Part shown: piece by piece, positions 37,732-45,943 of the stretch
Layout of the letters: the number at the start of each line of letters is the position of its first letter
Numbering within the stretch: the first letter of the stretch is position 1
NCBI RefSeq assembly: GCF_003955735.1
Contig: NZ_CP034464.1
Location: 3,348,001-3,412,000 of the forward strand
Length of the DNA: 64,000 bases
Origin: Undibacterium parvum
Lineage (GTDB): Bacteria > Pseudomonadota > Gammaproteobacteria > Burkholderiales > Burkholderiaceae_D
Direction: 5' to 3'
Program-made: the position numbers and the translations under genes
The notes under the pieces: model-generated
What the model saw: the letters and a program-made list of their open reading frames with translations, nothing else
What the model was told of the DNA's origin: nothing
Database searches by the model: none

Positions 37732-39009
37732 ATGGATATCAAGATAGACATTAAGCACTACATGAACGAGCTAGGCATGCGCGCCCGCAAGGCCTCTAGT
37801 GCCATGGCGAAAGCCGACAGCGCCACCAAAAATCTAGCGCTGCAACTGATCGCCGCGGCGATACGGCGCGAAGCGCCCGCCTTGCGCGCCGCCAATGAGC
37901 TTGATCTGGCAGCCGCCAAAGCGGGCGGTATGGATGCTGCCATGCTTGACCGACTCACTTTGTCCGAGCAGGGCATCGCCAAAATGGCCGAAGGTCTGGA
38001 GCAAATCGTTAGTCTGGCCGATCCCATCGGTGAGATTTCGAATATGAAGTATCGGCCTAGTGGCATACAGGTCGGCCAGATGCGGGTACCGCTGGGCGTG
38101 ATCGGCATTATTTACGAAGCCCGTCCAAACGTCACGGTGGATGCCGCCGGTCTGTGTATCAAGAGCGGCAATGCAACGATACTGCGCGGTGGTTCCGAGG
38201 CGATGCACTGCAACCAGGCGCTGGCAACGCTGGTCAAAGAAGGCTTGGCTGGCGCTGGTTTGCCAGCCGATGCGGTGCAAGTCGTCGCTACTACTGATAG
38301 AGCGGCCGTCGGTGAGTTAATCACTATGTCGCAGTATGTTGACGTGATCGTGCCGCGTGGCGGCAAAGGTCTGATCGAGCGCCTGATGCGCGAAGCCACG
38401 GTACCTATGATCAAGCATCTCGATGGCATTTGCCATGTGTATATCGACGGTAAAGCCGATCTGCAAAAAGCGATCGCGATTGCCTTTAATGCTAAATGTC
38501 ACCGCTATGGCACCTGCAATACCATGGAAACTTTGTTAGTGGCGCACAGCATCGCGCCGCTAGTGTTACCCGCCTTGGCCGAACTGTACGCTGGCAAGCA
38601 AGTGGAGTTGCGTTGCGATGTCGCTGCAGCGCAGATCTTGGCTGGATATCCGTATCTGGCCAGCGCCACCGAAGCTGACTGGAGCACCGAATATCTGGCG
38701 CCTATCCTGGCGGTTAAGGTGGTGGCAGATATGGATGAGGCGATTACGCATATCAATACCTATTCGTCTAAGCATACCGAGTCTATCGTTACCGAGGATT
38801 ACAGCCTGGCGATGCGCTTCTTGCGTGAGGTTGATTCTGCCTCTGTGATGGTGAATGCTTCGACCCGCTTTGCCGATGGCTTTGAATATGGCCTGGGTGC
38901 CGAAATCGGAATTTCCAACGACAAGCTACATGCGCGCGGACCGGTCGGACTGGAAGGTTTGACATCATTAAAATACGTGGTGTTTGGCCACGGTGAAGTG
39001 CGTGAGTAA
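37732..39009 (+). CDS. proA: Gamma-glutamyl phosphate reductase
   Basis: This roughly 425-residue NADPH enzyme reduces gamma-glutamyl phosphate to glutamate-5-semialdehyde in proline synthesis. Motifs include '[20 protein letters not shown]', '[20 protein letters not shown]', '[14 protein letters not shown]' and the active-site Cys in '[16 protein letters not shown]'. The ATG at 37732 yields the usual '[16 protein letters not shown]' N-terminus; a longer frame from 37666 adds 22 residues unlike the family. The C-terminus '[12 protein letters not shown]' is duplicated at nucleotide level about 115 nt downstream. Confidence 0.97.
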   Translation: MDIKIDIKHYMNELGMRARKASSAMAKADSATKNLALQLIAAAIRREAPALRAANELDLAAAKAGGMDAAMLDRLTLSEQGIAKMAEGLEQIVSLADPIGEISNMKYRPSGIQVGQMRVPLGVIGIIYEARPNVTVDAAGLCIKSGNATILRGGSEAMHCNQALATLVKEGLAGAGLPADAVQVVATTDRAAVGELITMSQYVDVIVPRGGKGLIERLMREATVPMIKHLDGICHVYIDGKADLQKAIAIAFNAKCHRYGTCNTMETLLVAHSIAPLVLPALAELYAGKQVELRCDVAAAQILAGYPYLASATEADWSTEYLAPILAVKVVADMDEAITHINTYSSKHTESIVTEDYSLAMRFLREVDSASVMVNASTRFADGFEYGLGAEIGISNDKLHARGPVGLEGLTSLKYVVFGHGEVRE

Positions 39010-39124
39010 GCACGTGAATAAGTGCCATGCAAACGATGTGCTGCCTTGCAAGCCCACACCCTTACGCAGGCACGGGGCATGCCCCGTGTAGTCCCCACTT
39101 CACCATGGTGAAGTACGCGAATAA
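38989..39124 (+). repeat. Duplicated proA 3' tail with palindromic insert
   Basis: The last seven codons of proA (38989-39009) recur at 39104-39124. Both copies read His-Gly-Glu-Val-Arg-Glu-stop and differ only at four third codon positions. The DNA between them holds the perfect 18-bp palindrome CACGGGGCATGCCCCGTG (39071-39088). The second tail itself begins within the palindrome CTTCACCATGGTGAAG. It looks like a scar left by insertion or recombination with a diverged proA allele. Confidence 0.6.
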
Positions 39125-39142
39125 TTAATTAGGAAAAAACTC

Positions 39143-39565
39143 ATGCTCTGGATCAAAGCTCTACACATCGTCTTTATCGCCTCCTGGTTCGCTGGCTTAT
39201 TTTATCTGCCCAGAATTTTTGTCAACCTGGCGCAGGAAGTTGAAGCCAATGCCTCCGAACGCTTGCTGCTGATGGCGCGCAAACTGTATCGCTTTATGAC
39301 GATCTTGGCGGTTCCAGCACTGGGCCTGGGTATCTGGCTGTGGATGGGCTATGGCATAGGGCGCGGCCCCGGCAATGGCTGGATGCACGCCAAGTTAGCC
39401 ATCGTCTTGCTGCTGATAGGCTATCACCACGCCTGCGGCAGTATCCTGAAAAAATTTGAAGGGCAACGCAACACCCGCAGCCATGTCTGGTATCGCTATT
39501 TTAATGAAGTGCCGGTGGTCTTGATGTTGATTGCGGTGATCTTGGTGGTGGTAAAACCATTTTAA
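39143..39565 (+). CDS. hemJ: HemJ-type protoporphyrinogen IX oxidase (CopD-like membrane protein)
   Basis: This 140-residue four-helix membrane protein matches the HemJ/UPF0093 family, which oxidises protoporphyrinogen IX to protoporphyrin IX. Conserved features are the N-terminal 'LWIKALHIVFIASWFAGLFY' with the essential His, 'LPRIFVNLAQEVE', 'GNGWMHAKLAIVLLLIGYHH' with the conserved Lys and His residues, and 'RYFNEVPVVLMLIAVILVVV'. Databases often label it 'CopD family protein'. With hemL and hemH in the same window it fits the oxygen-independent-looking HemJ version of the heme pathway. An AGGA site lies upstream. Confidence 0.88.
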   Translation: MLWIKALHIVFIASWFAGLFYLPRIFVNLAQEVEANASERLLLMARKLYRFMTILAVPALGLGIWLWMGYGIGRGPGNGWMHAKLAIVLLLIGYHHACGSILKKFEGQRNTRSHVWYRYFNEVPVVLMLIAVILVVVKPF

Positions 39566-39618
39566 AGAAATTAACCAAGGATTTTTGTCTTTTTAGCTAA
39601 CAGCAACTGGAGTTGAGC

Positions 39619-40221
39619 ATGAGTAAAGTCTGTGAATACTATTTTGCACCGCAATCACCTTGGGCTTATTTGGGGCATCAACGCTTCCTTGATCTGGCTA
39701 AACAGCAGGGCGTCAAGATAGAGATCAAGCCTTTCGATTTAGGGAAAGTATTTGCCATTTCGGGTGGCTTGCCTTTGGCTAAACGAGCACCCCAGCGTCA
39801 GGCCTATCGCCTGACAGAAATGCAGCGCTGGAGCGAATATTTGGCGTTACCCATGCATGTGCAGCCGACTTTTTTCCCTGTGGCTGCTGATCCTGCGGCT
39901 CTAATGATTATCGCTGCACAATTGGCGCATGGTACTGAGGCGGCGCTTAATCTGAGTGGCGCCATCATGCGTGCGGTGTGGGCTGAACAAAAAAATATCG
40001 CCGATGCGGATACTCTGGCTGGCTTGGCTTTTGATTGCGAACTGGATGGCAAGCAATTGCTGAAATCTTCTGAGACCGCCAGCGTACAAGCCGATTACGA
40101 CAGATTCACTAATGAGGCAATCGCCGCCAATGTGTTTGGTGTACCCTGGTTCGTGTACCAGGGTGAAAGTTTCTGGGGTCAGGATAGACTAGATTTTTTA
40201 GAACGGGCTTTTCAGAAGTAA
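39619..40221 (+). CDS. DsbA-fold 2-hydroxychromene-2-carboxylate isomerase-like protein
   Basis: This roughly 200-residue kappa-class GST/DsbA-fold protein begins 'KVCEYYFAPQSPWAYLGHQR'. The SPWAYLG motif replaces the CxxC of DsbA, as in HCCA isomerases, which act with glutathione in naphthalene-type aromatic degradation. 'VFGVPWFVYQGESFWGQDRL' near the C-terminus is the other family hallmark. I start at the ATG at 39619 with GGAG upstream, in preference to the TTG at 39613. No aromatic dioxygenase gene is adjacent, so the true substrate is open. Confidence 0.85.
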   Translation: MSKVCEYYFAPQSPWAYLGHQRFLDLAKQQGVKIEIKPFDLGKVFAISGGLPLAKRAPQRQAYRLTEMQRWSEYLALPMHVQPTFFPVAADPAALMIIAAQLAHGTEAALNLSGAIMRAVWAEQKNIADADTLAGLAFDCELDGKQLLKSSETASVQADYDRFTNEAIAANVFGVPWFVYQGESFWGQDRLDFLERAFQK

Positions 40222-40257
40222 GCGGCCACCAACATGCTGGTAGGATCAGTATAATCA

Positions 40258-40293
40258 TTGAGCAATAAGTTGAGCAATAAGTTGAGTAATAAG
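40258..40293 (+). repeat. Three tandem 12-bp repeats
   Basis: TTGAGCAATAAG occurs at 40258-40269 and 40270-40281, and TTGAGTAATAAG at 40282-40293. A small palindrome CAGGCACGGTGCCTG follows at 40313-40327. All lie in the 145-nt gap before the RlmL-like gene. Confidence 0.8.
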
Positions 40294-40366
40294 CAGTTTC
40301 GTCACACCCTGACAGGCACGGTGCCTGCAGGTTTAATTTGAATCACAACGGATAAAAGGTTCACCC

Positions 40367-41581
40367 ATGAAAACACGTTATTCCTATTTTTGCCCTTGCC
40401 CACGCGGCCTGGAAGCGGCATTGGCCGAAGAGCTCAATGAAATCGGCCAGATCAACAAGACCCTGCACGTGCATACGCAAGTGCCGGGCGGTGTGCATTG
40501 TTCCGGCGAGTTATCTGACGCCTATCGCATTAATCTGTATTCCCGTATCGCCTCGCGTTGTCTGCTGCGCATGGCGCATTCAGGCTACATCAACGAGAAT
40601 GATATTTATGACCTGACACTGGAGCAGCCATGGGAAGACTGGTTCGGCTATCACCACACGATACGCGTCGATGTCACCGGGATTAAATGCCCGCTCAAGA
40701 GTCTCGAATTTGCGACCTTGAAAATCAAAGATGCGATCTGTGATCGCTTCCGCGATCAATTTACCCAGCGTCCATCGGTTGATACCAAAATGCCGGATAT
40801 GCGTATTGTCGGTTTTCTGGATGCGCGTAATTTTACGGTGTATCTGGATACTTCTGGCGAGGCGCTGTTCAAGCGTGGCTGGCGTTTGGAAACTGGCGAC
40901 GCCCCGCTGCGCGAGAATCTGGCGGCTGGATTGTTGCGTACTGCTGGCTGGAAGCCTGGCATCCCTTTGCTCGATCCTATGTGCGGTTCCGGCACCATCC
41001 TGATCGAGGCGGCGCAAATGCTGGCAGGCATACCTCCAGGCTTGCATAGAGAGTTCGCGTTCGAAAAATTTGGTAGTTTTGACCAGGAAGAGTGGCAAGC
41101 GATTAAAGATCAGGTCAAGCTGACGCATATTCCAGAAGTGCCTAGTATTTTCGGAAGTGATATTTCCGGCGATGCCATCGTCATGACACGGAATAATTTG
41201 AACAAGGCCGGCATTAAATTTGAAGTGCCACTCAAACAAATCGAGGCGCAAGAGATCAAGGCTCCGACCGACGCGCCGGGAATCTTGCTGACCAATCCTC
41301 CTTACGGCGAACGTATCGGTGTGCGTGGTGATGGCAGTCTGGAACCGGATGACTTGGCGCGTGATTTTTTCAGCTCTTTTAGCACGACCTTGAAGCAGCG
41401 TTTTACTGGCTGGAGCGTGTTCTTGTTTACCGCCGATTTGGGTTTGCCTAAATTTTTGCGTTTAAAAGAATCGCGTAAAACGCCATTTTTCAACGGTGCG
41501 CTGGAATGCCGTTTGTTCCGTTTCGATATGGTGGCAGGTTTTAATCGTCGCGAAGAAGCGAAGCCTAAGTCCGACGCTTAA
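40367..41581 (+). CDS. THUMP-domain class I RNA methyltransferase, RlmL-like
   Basis: This 404-residue protein has an N-terminal THUMP RNA-binding region (about 1-160) and a C-terminal SAM methyltransferase domain. Motif I is 'LLDPMCGSGTILIEAAQML', an acidic motif lies at 'FGSDISGDAIVMTRNN', and the target-base motif 'LLTNPPYGERIGVRGD' (NPPY) marks an N-methyltransferase of guanine or adenine. It resembles the N-terminal half of E. coli RlmKL (YcbY), which makes m2G2445 in 23S rRNA; the RlmK half is missing, as in many betaproteobacteria. A strong terminator follows. Confidence 0.9.
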   Translation: MKTRYSYFCPCPRGLEAALAEELNEIGQINKTLHVHTQVPGGVHCSGELSDAYRINLYSRIASRCLLRMAHSGYINENDIYDLTLEQPWEDWFGYHHTIRVDVTGIKCPLKSLEFATLKIKDAICDRFRDQFTQRPSVDTKMPDMRIVGFLDARNFTVYLDTSGEALFKRGWRLETGDAPLRENLAAGLLRTAGWKPGIPLLDPMCGSGTILIEAAQMLAGIPPGLHREFAFEKFGSFDQEEWQAIKDQVKLTHIPEVPSIFGSDISGDAIVMTRNNLNKAGIKFEVPLKQIEAQEIKAPTDAPGILLTNPPYGERIGVRGDGSLEPDDLARDFFSSFSTTLKQRFTGWSVFLFTADLGLPKFLRLKESRKTPFFNGALECRLFRFDMVAGFNRREEAKPKSDA

Positions 41582-41619
41582 TTACGCCGCCTAGTTGCTA
41601 AGGCTGGTCTGGAAAAAGT

Positions 41620-41647
41620 GCCTAGCGCCCAGGCTAGGCTTTTTTTA
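41620..41647 (+). terminator. Rho-independent terminator
   Basis: GCCTAGC (41620-41626) pairs with GCTAGGC (41633-41639) and is followed by eight T's, just past the RlmL-like gene. Confidence 0.9.
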
Positions 41648-41652
41648 TAGAC

Positions 41653-41727
41653 CCCGCCAAGACGCAATCTGCATGCGGGCTGCAGGCCAGACCGGCTCAA
41701 GACCCGCATGCCTATTGCGCGGCGGGC
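41653..41727. repeat. Dispersed GC-rich palindromic element, family B copy 1
   Basis: Outer arms CCCGCC and GGCGGG and inner arms CATGCGGG and CCCGCATG enclose the core. It shares 'GCATGCGGGCT-GC-GGCCAG' and 'CCCGCATG' with 51678-51764 and 56405-56487. It lies directly before the MFS gene. Confidence 0.75.
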
Positions 41728-41787
41728 CATGTCTCGCTTTAAAATTACATGCCTGCGGCCGCAGGTATTCATCCCACGATAGCCTAC

Positions 41788-43023
41788 ATGCAAACACGTC
41801 CTCATTACGGTAACTTCGCTCTAGCCAGCTTACTGGCGGCCTTGGCCATGCTGGGGCCGTTTTCTATCGACACCTATTTACCGGCCTTTCCGGCGATACA
41901 GAGCAGTCTGCAGGCCAGCTCTATCGAGGTACAGCAAACCCTGACAGCCTATCTTTTATCCTTTTCGGTCATGGCGCTGTGGCATGGTGCTTTGTCGGAT
42001 GCGTTTGGGCGGCGTAACGTGGTGTTGGTGTCCTTAGTTATTTTCGCGGTGGCCTCGTTTGGCTGCGCCTCGGCGCATAGCGTGCACTATCTGTGGGGCT
42101 TTCGCATACTGCAAGGCGTGTCCGCCGGTGCTGGCATGGTGATAGGACGCGCCATCATCCGTGATCTGTATGCCGGTGCGCCAGCCGAGCGGCTGTTATC
42201 GATGGTGACCATGATCTTCTCGATCGCGCCCGCGATCGCTCCGATTATCGGTGGCTGGATCGTCAGTTTCAGTAATTGGCGCAGTATTTTCTTATTATTG
42301 TTTGTCTACACCCTGTTATTGCTATGGGCTTGTTATAAATATTTACCAGAATCTTTGCCACCAGAAAAACGCCAGCCCTTTAGTGCCGAATTCTTGTGGC
42401 TCAACTATAAGGGCGTTTTTAAGTCACCCCTGTTTTATTTGAAGGCTGGAACGGTTGCCTGCAATTTTGCCGGGCTGTTTTTGTATGTATCGGCAGCGCC
42501 CGCCTTCATTACTCAACATCTGAAATTGGGTGCCGATCAATTCGGCTGGCAATTTGTACCTTCGGTAGCCGGTATTTTTCTCGGGGCGCTGGCGGCTAAT
42601 CGACTCGCTGGCAAAGTCTCGGCCGCCTTGCAACTGGCGGTTGGCTTTGCTTTTCTAGTCGGTGCGGCCATCTGCAATGTGGTTTTTCACGCGATTTGGC
42701 CGCCTATGTTGCCTTGGTCGGTGTTGCCTCTGTTTTTTTATAGCTTCGGCATGTCTCTGGTGGCACCGCCAGTCACGATTAGAGTTCTCGATCTATTCCC
42801 CCACATCCGTGGGATTGTCGCCTCTTGTCAGTCATCCATGCTGACACTATTAGGCGCGGTAGTGGCCGGCTTGGTTGCGCCAGCACTCGATCATTCCGCC
42901 TTCTTGTTGGCCTGTGGGCAACTGCTGTTTGCGCTGTTAGGGATGTCGCTTTGGTATGCGGGGCGTGAATACCGACGTAAGGAGCTTGCGCAGGCTCAAG
43001 TTGTCGCAGAAATGCCACGCTAA
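41788..43023 (+). CDS. Bcr/CflA-family multidrug efflux MFS transporter
   Basis: This drug/H+ antiporter of about 411 residues and 12 helices sits in the inner membrane. The Bcr/CflA hallmarks are 'LAMLGPFSIDTYLPAFPAIQ' in helix 1, 'ALWHGALSDAFGRRNVVLVS' (MFS motif A) and 'GAGMVIGRAIIRDLYAG' in helix 5 (antiporter motif C region). I place the start at the ATG at 41788. An upstream ATG at 41749 lies inside the palindrome CCTGCGGCCGCAGG and would add 13 residues unlike the family. No regulator gene is adjacent; substrates are unknown. Confidence 0.9.
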   Translation: MQTRPHYGNFALASLLAALAMLGPFSIDTYLPAFPAIQSSLQASSIEVQQTLTAYLLSFSVMALWHGALSDAFGRRNVVLVSLVIFAVASFGCASAHSVHYLWGFRILQGVSAGAGMVIGRAIIRDLYAGAPAERLLSMVTMIFSIAPAIAPIIGGWIVSFSNWRSIFLLLFVYTLLLLWACYKYLPESLPPEKRQPFSAEFLWLNYKGVFKSPLFYLKAGTVACNFAGLFLYVSAAPAFITQHLKLGADQFGWQFVPSVAGIFLGALAANRLAGKVSAALQLAVGFAFLVGAAICNVVFHAIWPPMLPWSVLPLFFYSFGMSLVAPPVTIRVLDLFPHIRGIVASCQSSMLTLLGAVVAGLVAPALDHSAFLLACGQLLFALLGMSLWYAGREYRRKELAQAQVVAEMPR

Positions 43024-43384
43024 AATATATCTTATCAAGAGGGCTTGAATTCGTTTTAAATAGCCTTACTTCATTGGTGCTATGCAGCATTGGCTTTTTT
43101 TAGTTATAATGCGAACTAATTTGTTAATGTGGTATCTAACAAATCTCGTAGTCTGGTGTCGCAAGATGTCGTTAGCAGCAATGTGGATGGCATACGACAT
43201 AGGCGAGAATGTTGGTGGCAGTGCTTAGGGAATTCATCAAATTGTCATTTTCCGCAGGTATAGTGTTTATTGTCATTGGATAGCAATACAAGTTCAAGGC
43301 TTTAAATTAGACCTGCAAACCTGTTTCTGTTGTGTATTTGTTGTGTTGCAACAGAAAATTATTTTTATATTTTGGATAAAAGCT
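43024..43384 (+). promoter_or_regulatory. Long leader/promoter region of the porin gene
   Basis: This 361-nt gap has no gene. It contains a consensus-like TATAAT at 43105-43110. Near the end is an inverted repeat TTTCTGTTG (43324-43332) / CAACAGAAA (43349-43357), about 28 nt before the porin ATG. The latter could fold in the mRNA leader and affect ribosome access or sRNA control. The rest shows no recognisable element. Confidence 0.45.
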
Positions 43385-44476
43385 ATGAAAAAATCATTAC
43401 TCGCGCTCGCTCTGATGGGTGCTTTCTCCGGTGCCGCTTTGGCTCAATCTTCTGTGACTGTCTACGGTGTTGTAGACATGGGCGTGGTACGTGACGACAA
43501 TGGCACAGCTACTAAGTACTCTTTGGACAGCGGTGTTCAATCAGGCTCCCGTTTGGGCTTCAAAGGTACTGAAGATCTGGGCAATGGCTTGAAAGCTAAT
43601 TTCGTATTAGAAATGGGTGTAGGCGTTGATACTGGTGCTTCTGAAAAAGGTACTGATTTTGACAAGGCTCAAGGTAAATACGTAAGCAACTCTTCAGCTA
43701 CATTTGGCCGTCAAGCTTTCGTAGGTTTGTCTGGTGATTTCGGTGCGGTTAACTTCGGTCGTCAAAAATCTTTGACTTATGTTGCTTCTGAGTCTATCGA
43801 TCCTTTCGGCGCTGGTTTGGCTGGCGACATGAGCCGTTTGTTCTCGACAACAAATCGTTTCAGCAATGCAGCTGTGTACTCTACTCCTAAAATGAGTGGT
43901 TTCTCTGCTTCTGCTTTGTATGTTTTCGGCGAAGAAGCTGGTAACAATTCGGCTAAAAGTGTAGGTTCTTTGTCTGGTACTTACAGCGATGGTCCTGTTT
44001 TTGCTAGCATCGTTTACGAAAAAGCAAAAGATGGTCAAGATCCAGCAGCTACTATTGCTAACACTGGCGAAAAAACTTTGATCGGTGGTACTTATGACTT
44101 CGGTATGGCTAAAGCGCACGCTGCCTACGAATTGCTCAAAGGTGGTAACGGTACTACAGTTGCTTTGACTAAGAAAAACGTATGGATGATTGGTGCAACA
44201 GTACCAGTTGGTGCTGGCTCTATCATCGCTGATTACAGCCGTATCACTGATACAGTGAAATCTAACGCAAATGCAACTCAGTTTGCTTTGGGTTACACAT
44301 ACAGCTTGTCCAAGCGTACTAACCTGTACACTTCTTACTCACAAACTAAGAACGATACAGCAGCGAACTACAACGTTCTTGCAAATATAAAAGATCCAGT
44401 TACTGGCAAAGTTACTACTAGCTATAGCGGTAATTCAGACAAATTGTTCAACGTCGGTATCCGTCACGCTTTCTAA
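43385..44476 (+). CDS. Gram-negative trimeric porin (betaproteobacterial GBP type)
   Basis: This 363-residue general-diffusion outer-membrane porin has a clear signal peptide (KKSLLALALMGAFSGAALAQ). The mature start 'SSVTVYGVVDMGVVRDDNG' is diagnostic of Burkholderiales porins. Further family segments are 'SGSRLGFKGTEDLGNGLKAN', 'FGRQAFVGLSGDFGAVNFGR' and the C-terminal 'FNVGIRHAF' ending in Phe, needed for BAM recognition. The ATG at 43385 is the correct start; a longer frame upstream would spoil the signal peptide. Codon use is skewed to a few codons, consistent with high expression. A strong terminator follows. Confidence 0.96.
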   Translation: MKKSLLALALMGAFSGAALAQSSVTVYGVVDMGVVRDDNGTATKYSLDSGVQSGSRLGFKGTEDLGNGLKANFVLEMGVGVDTGASEKGTDFDKAQGKYVSNSSATFGRQAFVGLSGDFGAVNFGRQKSLTYVASESIDPFGAGLAGDMSRLFSTTNRFSNAAVYSTPKMSGFSASALYVFGEEAGNNSAKSVGSLSGTYSDGPVFASIVYEKAKDGQDPAATIANTGEKTLIGGTYDFGMAKAHAAYELLKGGNGTTVALTKKNVWMIGATVPVGAGSIIADYSRITDTVKSNANATQFALGYTYSLSKRTNLYTSYSQTKNDTAANYNVLANIKDPVTGKVTTSYSGNSDKLFNVGIRHAF

Positions 44477-44511
44477 TCAACTGCAGGCGTAAGCTTGCAT
44501 TGATTTGATAT

Positions 44512-44541
44512 AAAAAAAGGAGGGCTTTTTAGCCCTCCTTT
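44512..44541. terminator. Terminator after porin
   Basis: A-run plus GGAGGGCT pairs with AGCCCTCC plus T-run around a short T loop. The long A/T flanks make it potentially bidirectional. Confidence 0.92.
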
Positions 44542-44669
44542 TTTATTTTCTAAAATTTTTTTTTGTAGTGGAACTCTGCTTTGCTTGTGGACTCGAACAA
44601 GAGAGTATCTAATCTCAGGTGTGTGAACTGGGCATTGATATTTATTTTTGTCCCTAAAGGAGAGTTAGC

Positions 44670-45176
44670 ATGAAACATTTCTTCATTGCTTTAATCGTCG
44701 CCACTACTTTTCCAACTGCCGTGTTTGCTGGCGTATCTAAAGTAAGCTGGCAAGCGCCCGATAAATTTACGGATATTCGGCCCGGCAATGAAAATCGAGA
44801 TGCTTTTCAAAAGCGCTTGATGAGTGATTTTGAAGCCATGTTTGCCGACCTGGCAAAAAAGCTTCCAGATGATAACCAGTTAGAAGTCAATATCACCGAT
44901 ATCGATCTGGCTGGGGATGTGAACGCTGGCTACAGTATGGCGAGCCGCGATATCCGTATCGTGAAAGACCTGTATAGCCCGAGTATGCGTTTTACTTATA
45001 CCTTGAAAAATCAAAAAGGCGATTTGCTCGCCTCGGGTACTGAGCAACTCAGAGATATGGGTTTTATGGCTAAAACCAAATCCTTAGTCAGCAACTCTGG
45101 CTTTCCGTATGAGGAGAGAATGTTGCGTGACTGGTTTGATGCGCAGCAGAAAAAGAAAATTTTCCCGACTCGCTAG
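44670..45176 (+). CDS. DUF3016 domain periplasmic protein
   Basis: This 168-residue exported protein of unknown function has the signal peptide 'FFIALIVATTFPTAVFAG'. The rest fits DUF3016: 'VSWQAPDKFTDIRPGNENRD', 'LPDDNQLEVNITDIDLAGD' and 'YTLKNQKGDLLASGTEQLRD', ending in a basic tail. The AAGGAG site at 44658-44663 supports the ATG at 44670. It stands alone between the porin terminator and a convergent gene, and nothing nearby points to a role. Confidence 0.85.
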   Translation: MKHFFIALIVATTFPTAVFAGVSKVSWQAPDKFTDIRPGNENRDAFQKRLMSDFEAMFADLAKKLPDDNQLEVNITDIDLAGDVNAGYSMASRDIRIVKDLYSPSMRFTYTLKNQKGDLLASGTEQLRDMGFMAKTKSLVSNSGFPYEERMLRDWFDAQQKKKIFPTR

Positions 45177-45291
45177 CAGTTTGAAAGCAGAACTGCCTCA
45201 AGCGAGAGTAAACTGACTCTCAAAAAATACCGTAAATGATGCGATTAAACATGATTTACGGCATTTACAGATGATTCATAGACTGCGTAAT

Positions 45292-45906
45292 TTAGTCTTT
45301 TTCGCCTAGCAATTGCCGCTTTAACTTTGGTGAAGCGCTATTGTCGCCTACCCAAATACGCATGATCGCCTGCATGGTTAAATCGTCTTTGAGGGGTTCG
45401 CCAATATGCTTGCCATTCGAGTAAAAAGAAGTGCCCTTGCTCTTATTCCATTCTATCGACATCACATCACCGACTTTCCAGTCGCCTACTGTGGCAAAGC
45501 CTTGACCCAGAGCCATTAACTGACTGAGTAATTGTATGCGCTCATCCTTGCTGGTGCTGGTACGCATGTCGGCCAGAAAGCGGCGGCTCATTAATTCACT
45601 TTCCACCGCTTTGATCATCACCAGTTTGAGACGGATAGGGCCGGGCGAGGCTAATAACTCGGCCTGGGTCGTCTTTTGTTTGGGCAGGTAATAGCCAATC
45701 GCAAAAATATTAACGCGGTTGATAACATGCACACCAGCGCCATTGAGTATCAGATTCTGGCCATCAACAACATACGATTCCTCCATATTGACACCATTGA
45801 CATCCCTAGCGTGCGAGCTTGAAACCGCTGCGGCCATTAAGCATGTCGCTAATGCTACTGAGCTAGCTAGCTTTAGCGTGGTTTTTACAAGATTTTTTGT
45901 TCTCAT
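45292..45906 (-). CDS. Chalcone isomerase-like periplasmic protein
   Basis: This exported protein of about 204 residues has a signal peptide near the N-terminus (LKLASSVALATCLMAAAVSS). The mature domain resembles the bacterial chalcone-isomerase-like fold: 'LILNGAGVHVINRVNIFAIG', 'YYLPKQKTTQAELLASPGP', 'IRLKLVMIKAVESELMSRRF' and 'SIEWNKSKGTSFYSNGKHIG'. Bacterial members are usually not flavonoid enzymes and may bind fatty acids or other lipids. I start at the ATG at 45906; a longer frame begins inside the neighbouring gene. It follows the outer-membrane protein gene after 37 nt on the same strand, suggesting an operon. Confidence 0.8.
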   Translation of the reverse strand: MRTKNLVKTTLKLASSVALATCLMAAAVSSSHARDVNGVNMEESYVVDGQNLILNGAGVHVINRVNIFAIGYYLPKQKTTQAELLASPGPIRLKLVMIKAVESELMSRRFLADMRTSTSKDERIQLLSQLMALGQGFATVGDWKVGDVMSIEWNKSKGTSFYSNGKHIGEPLKDDLTMQAIMRIWVGDNSASPKLKRQLLGEKD

Positions 45907-45943
45907 GTCTCGCCCTCTAGGCAGGTGAAGTAATTTTATTTTT

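Noticed and set aside
39066..39092. The 18-bp palindrome after proA as a terminator
   Set aside because: The stem is strong but no U-run follows on either strand.
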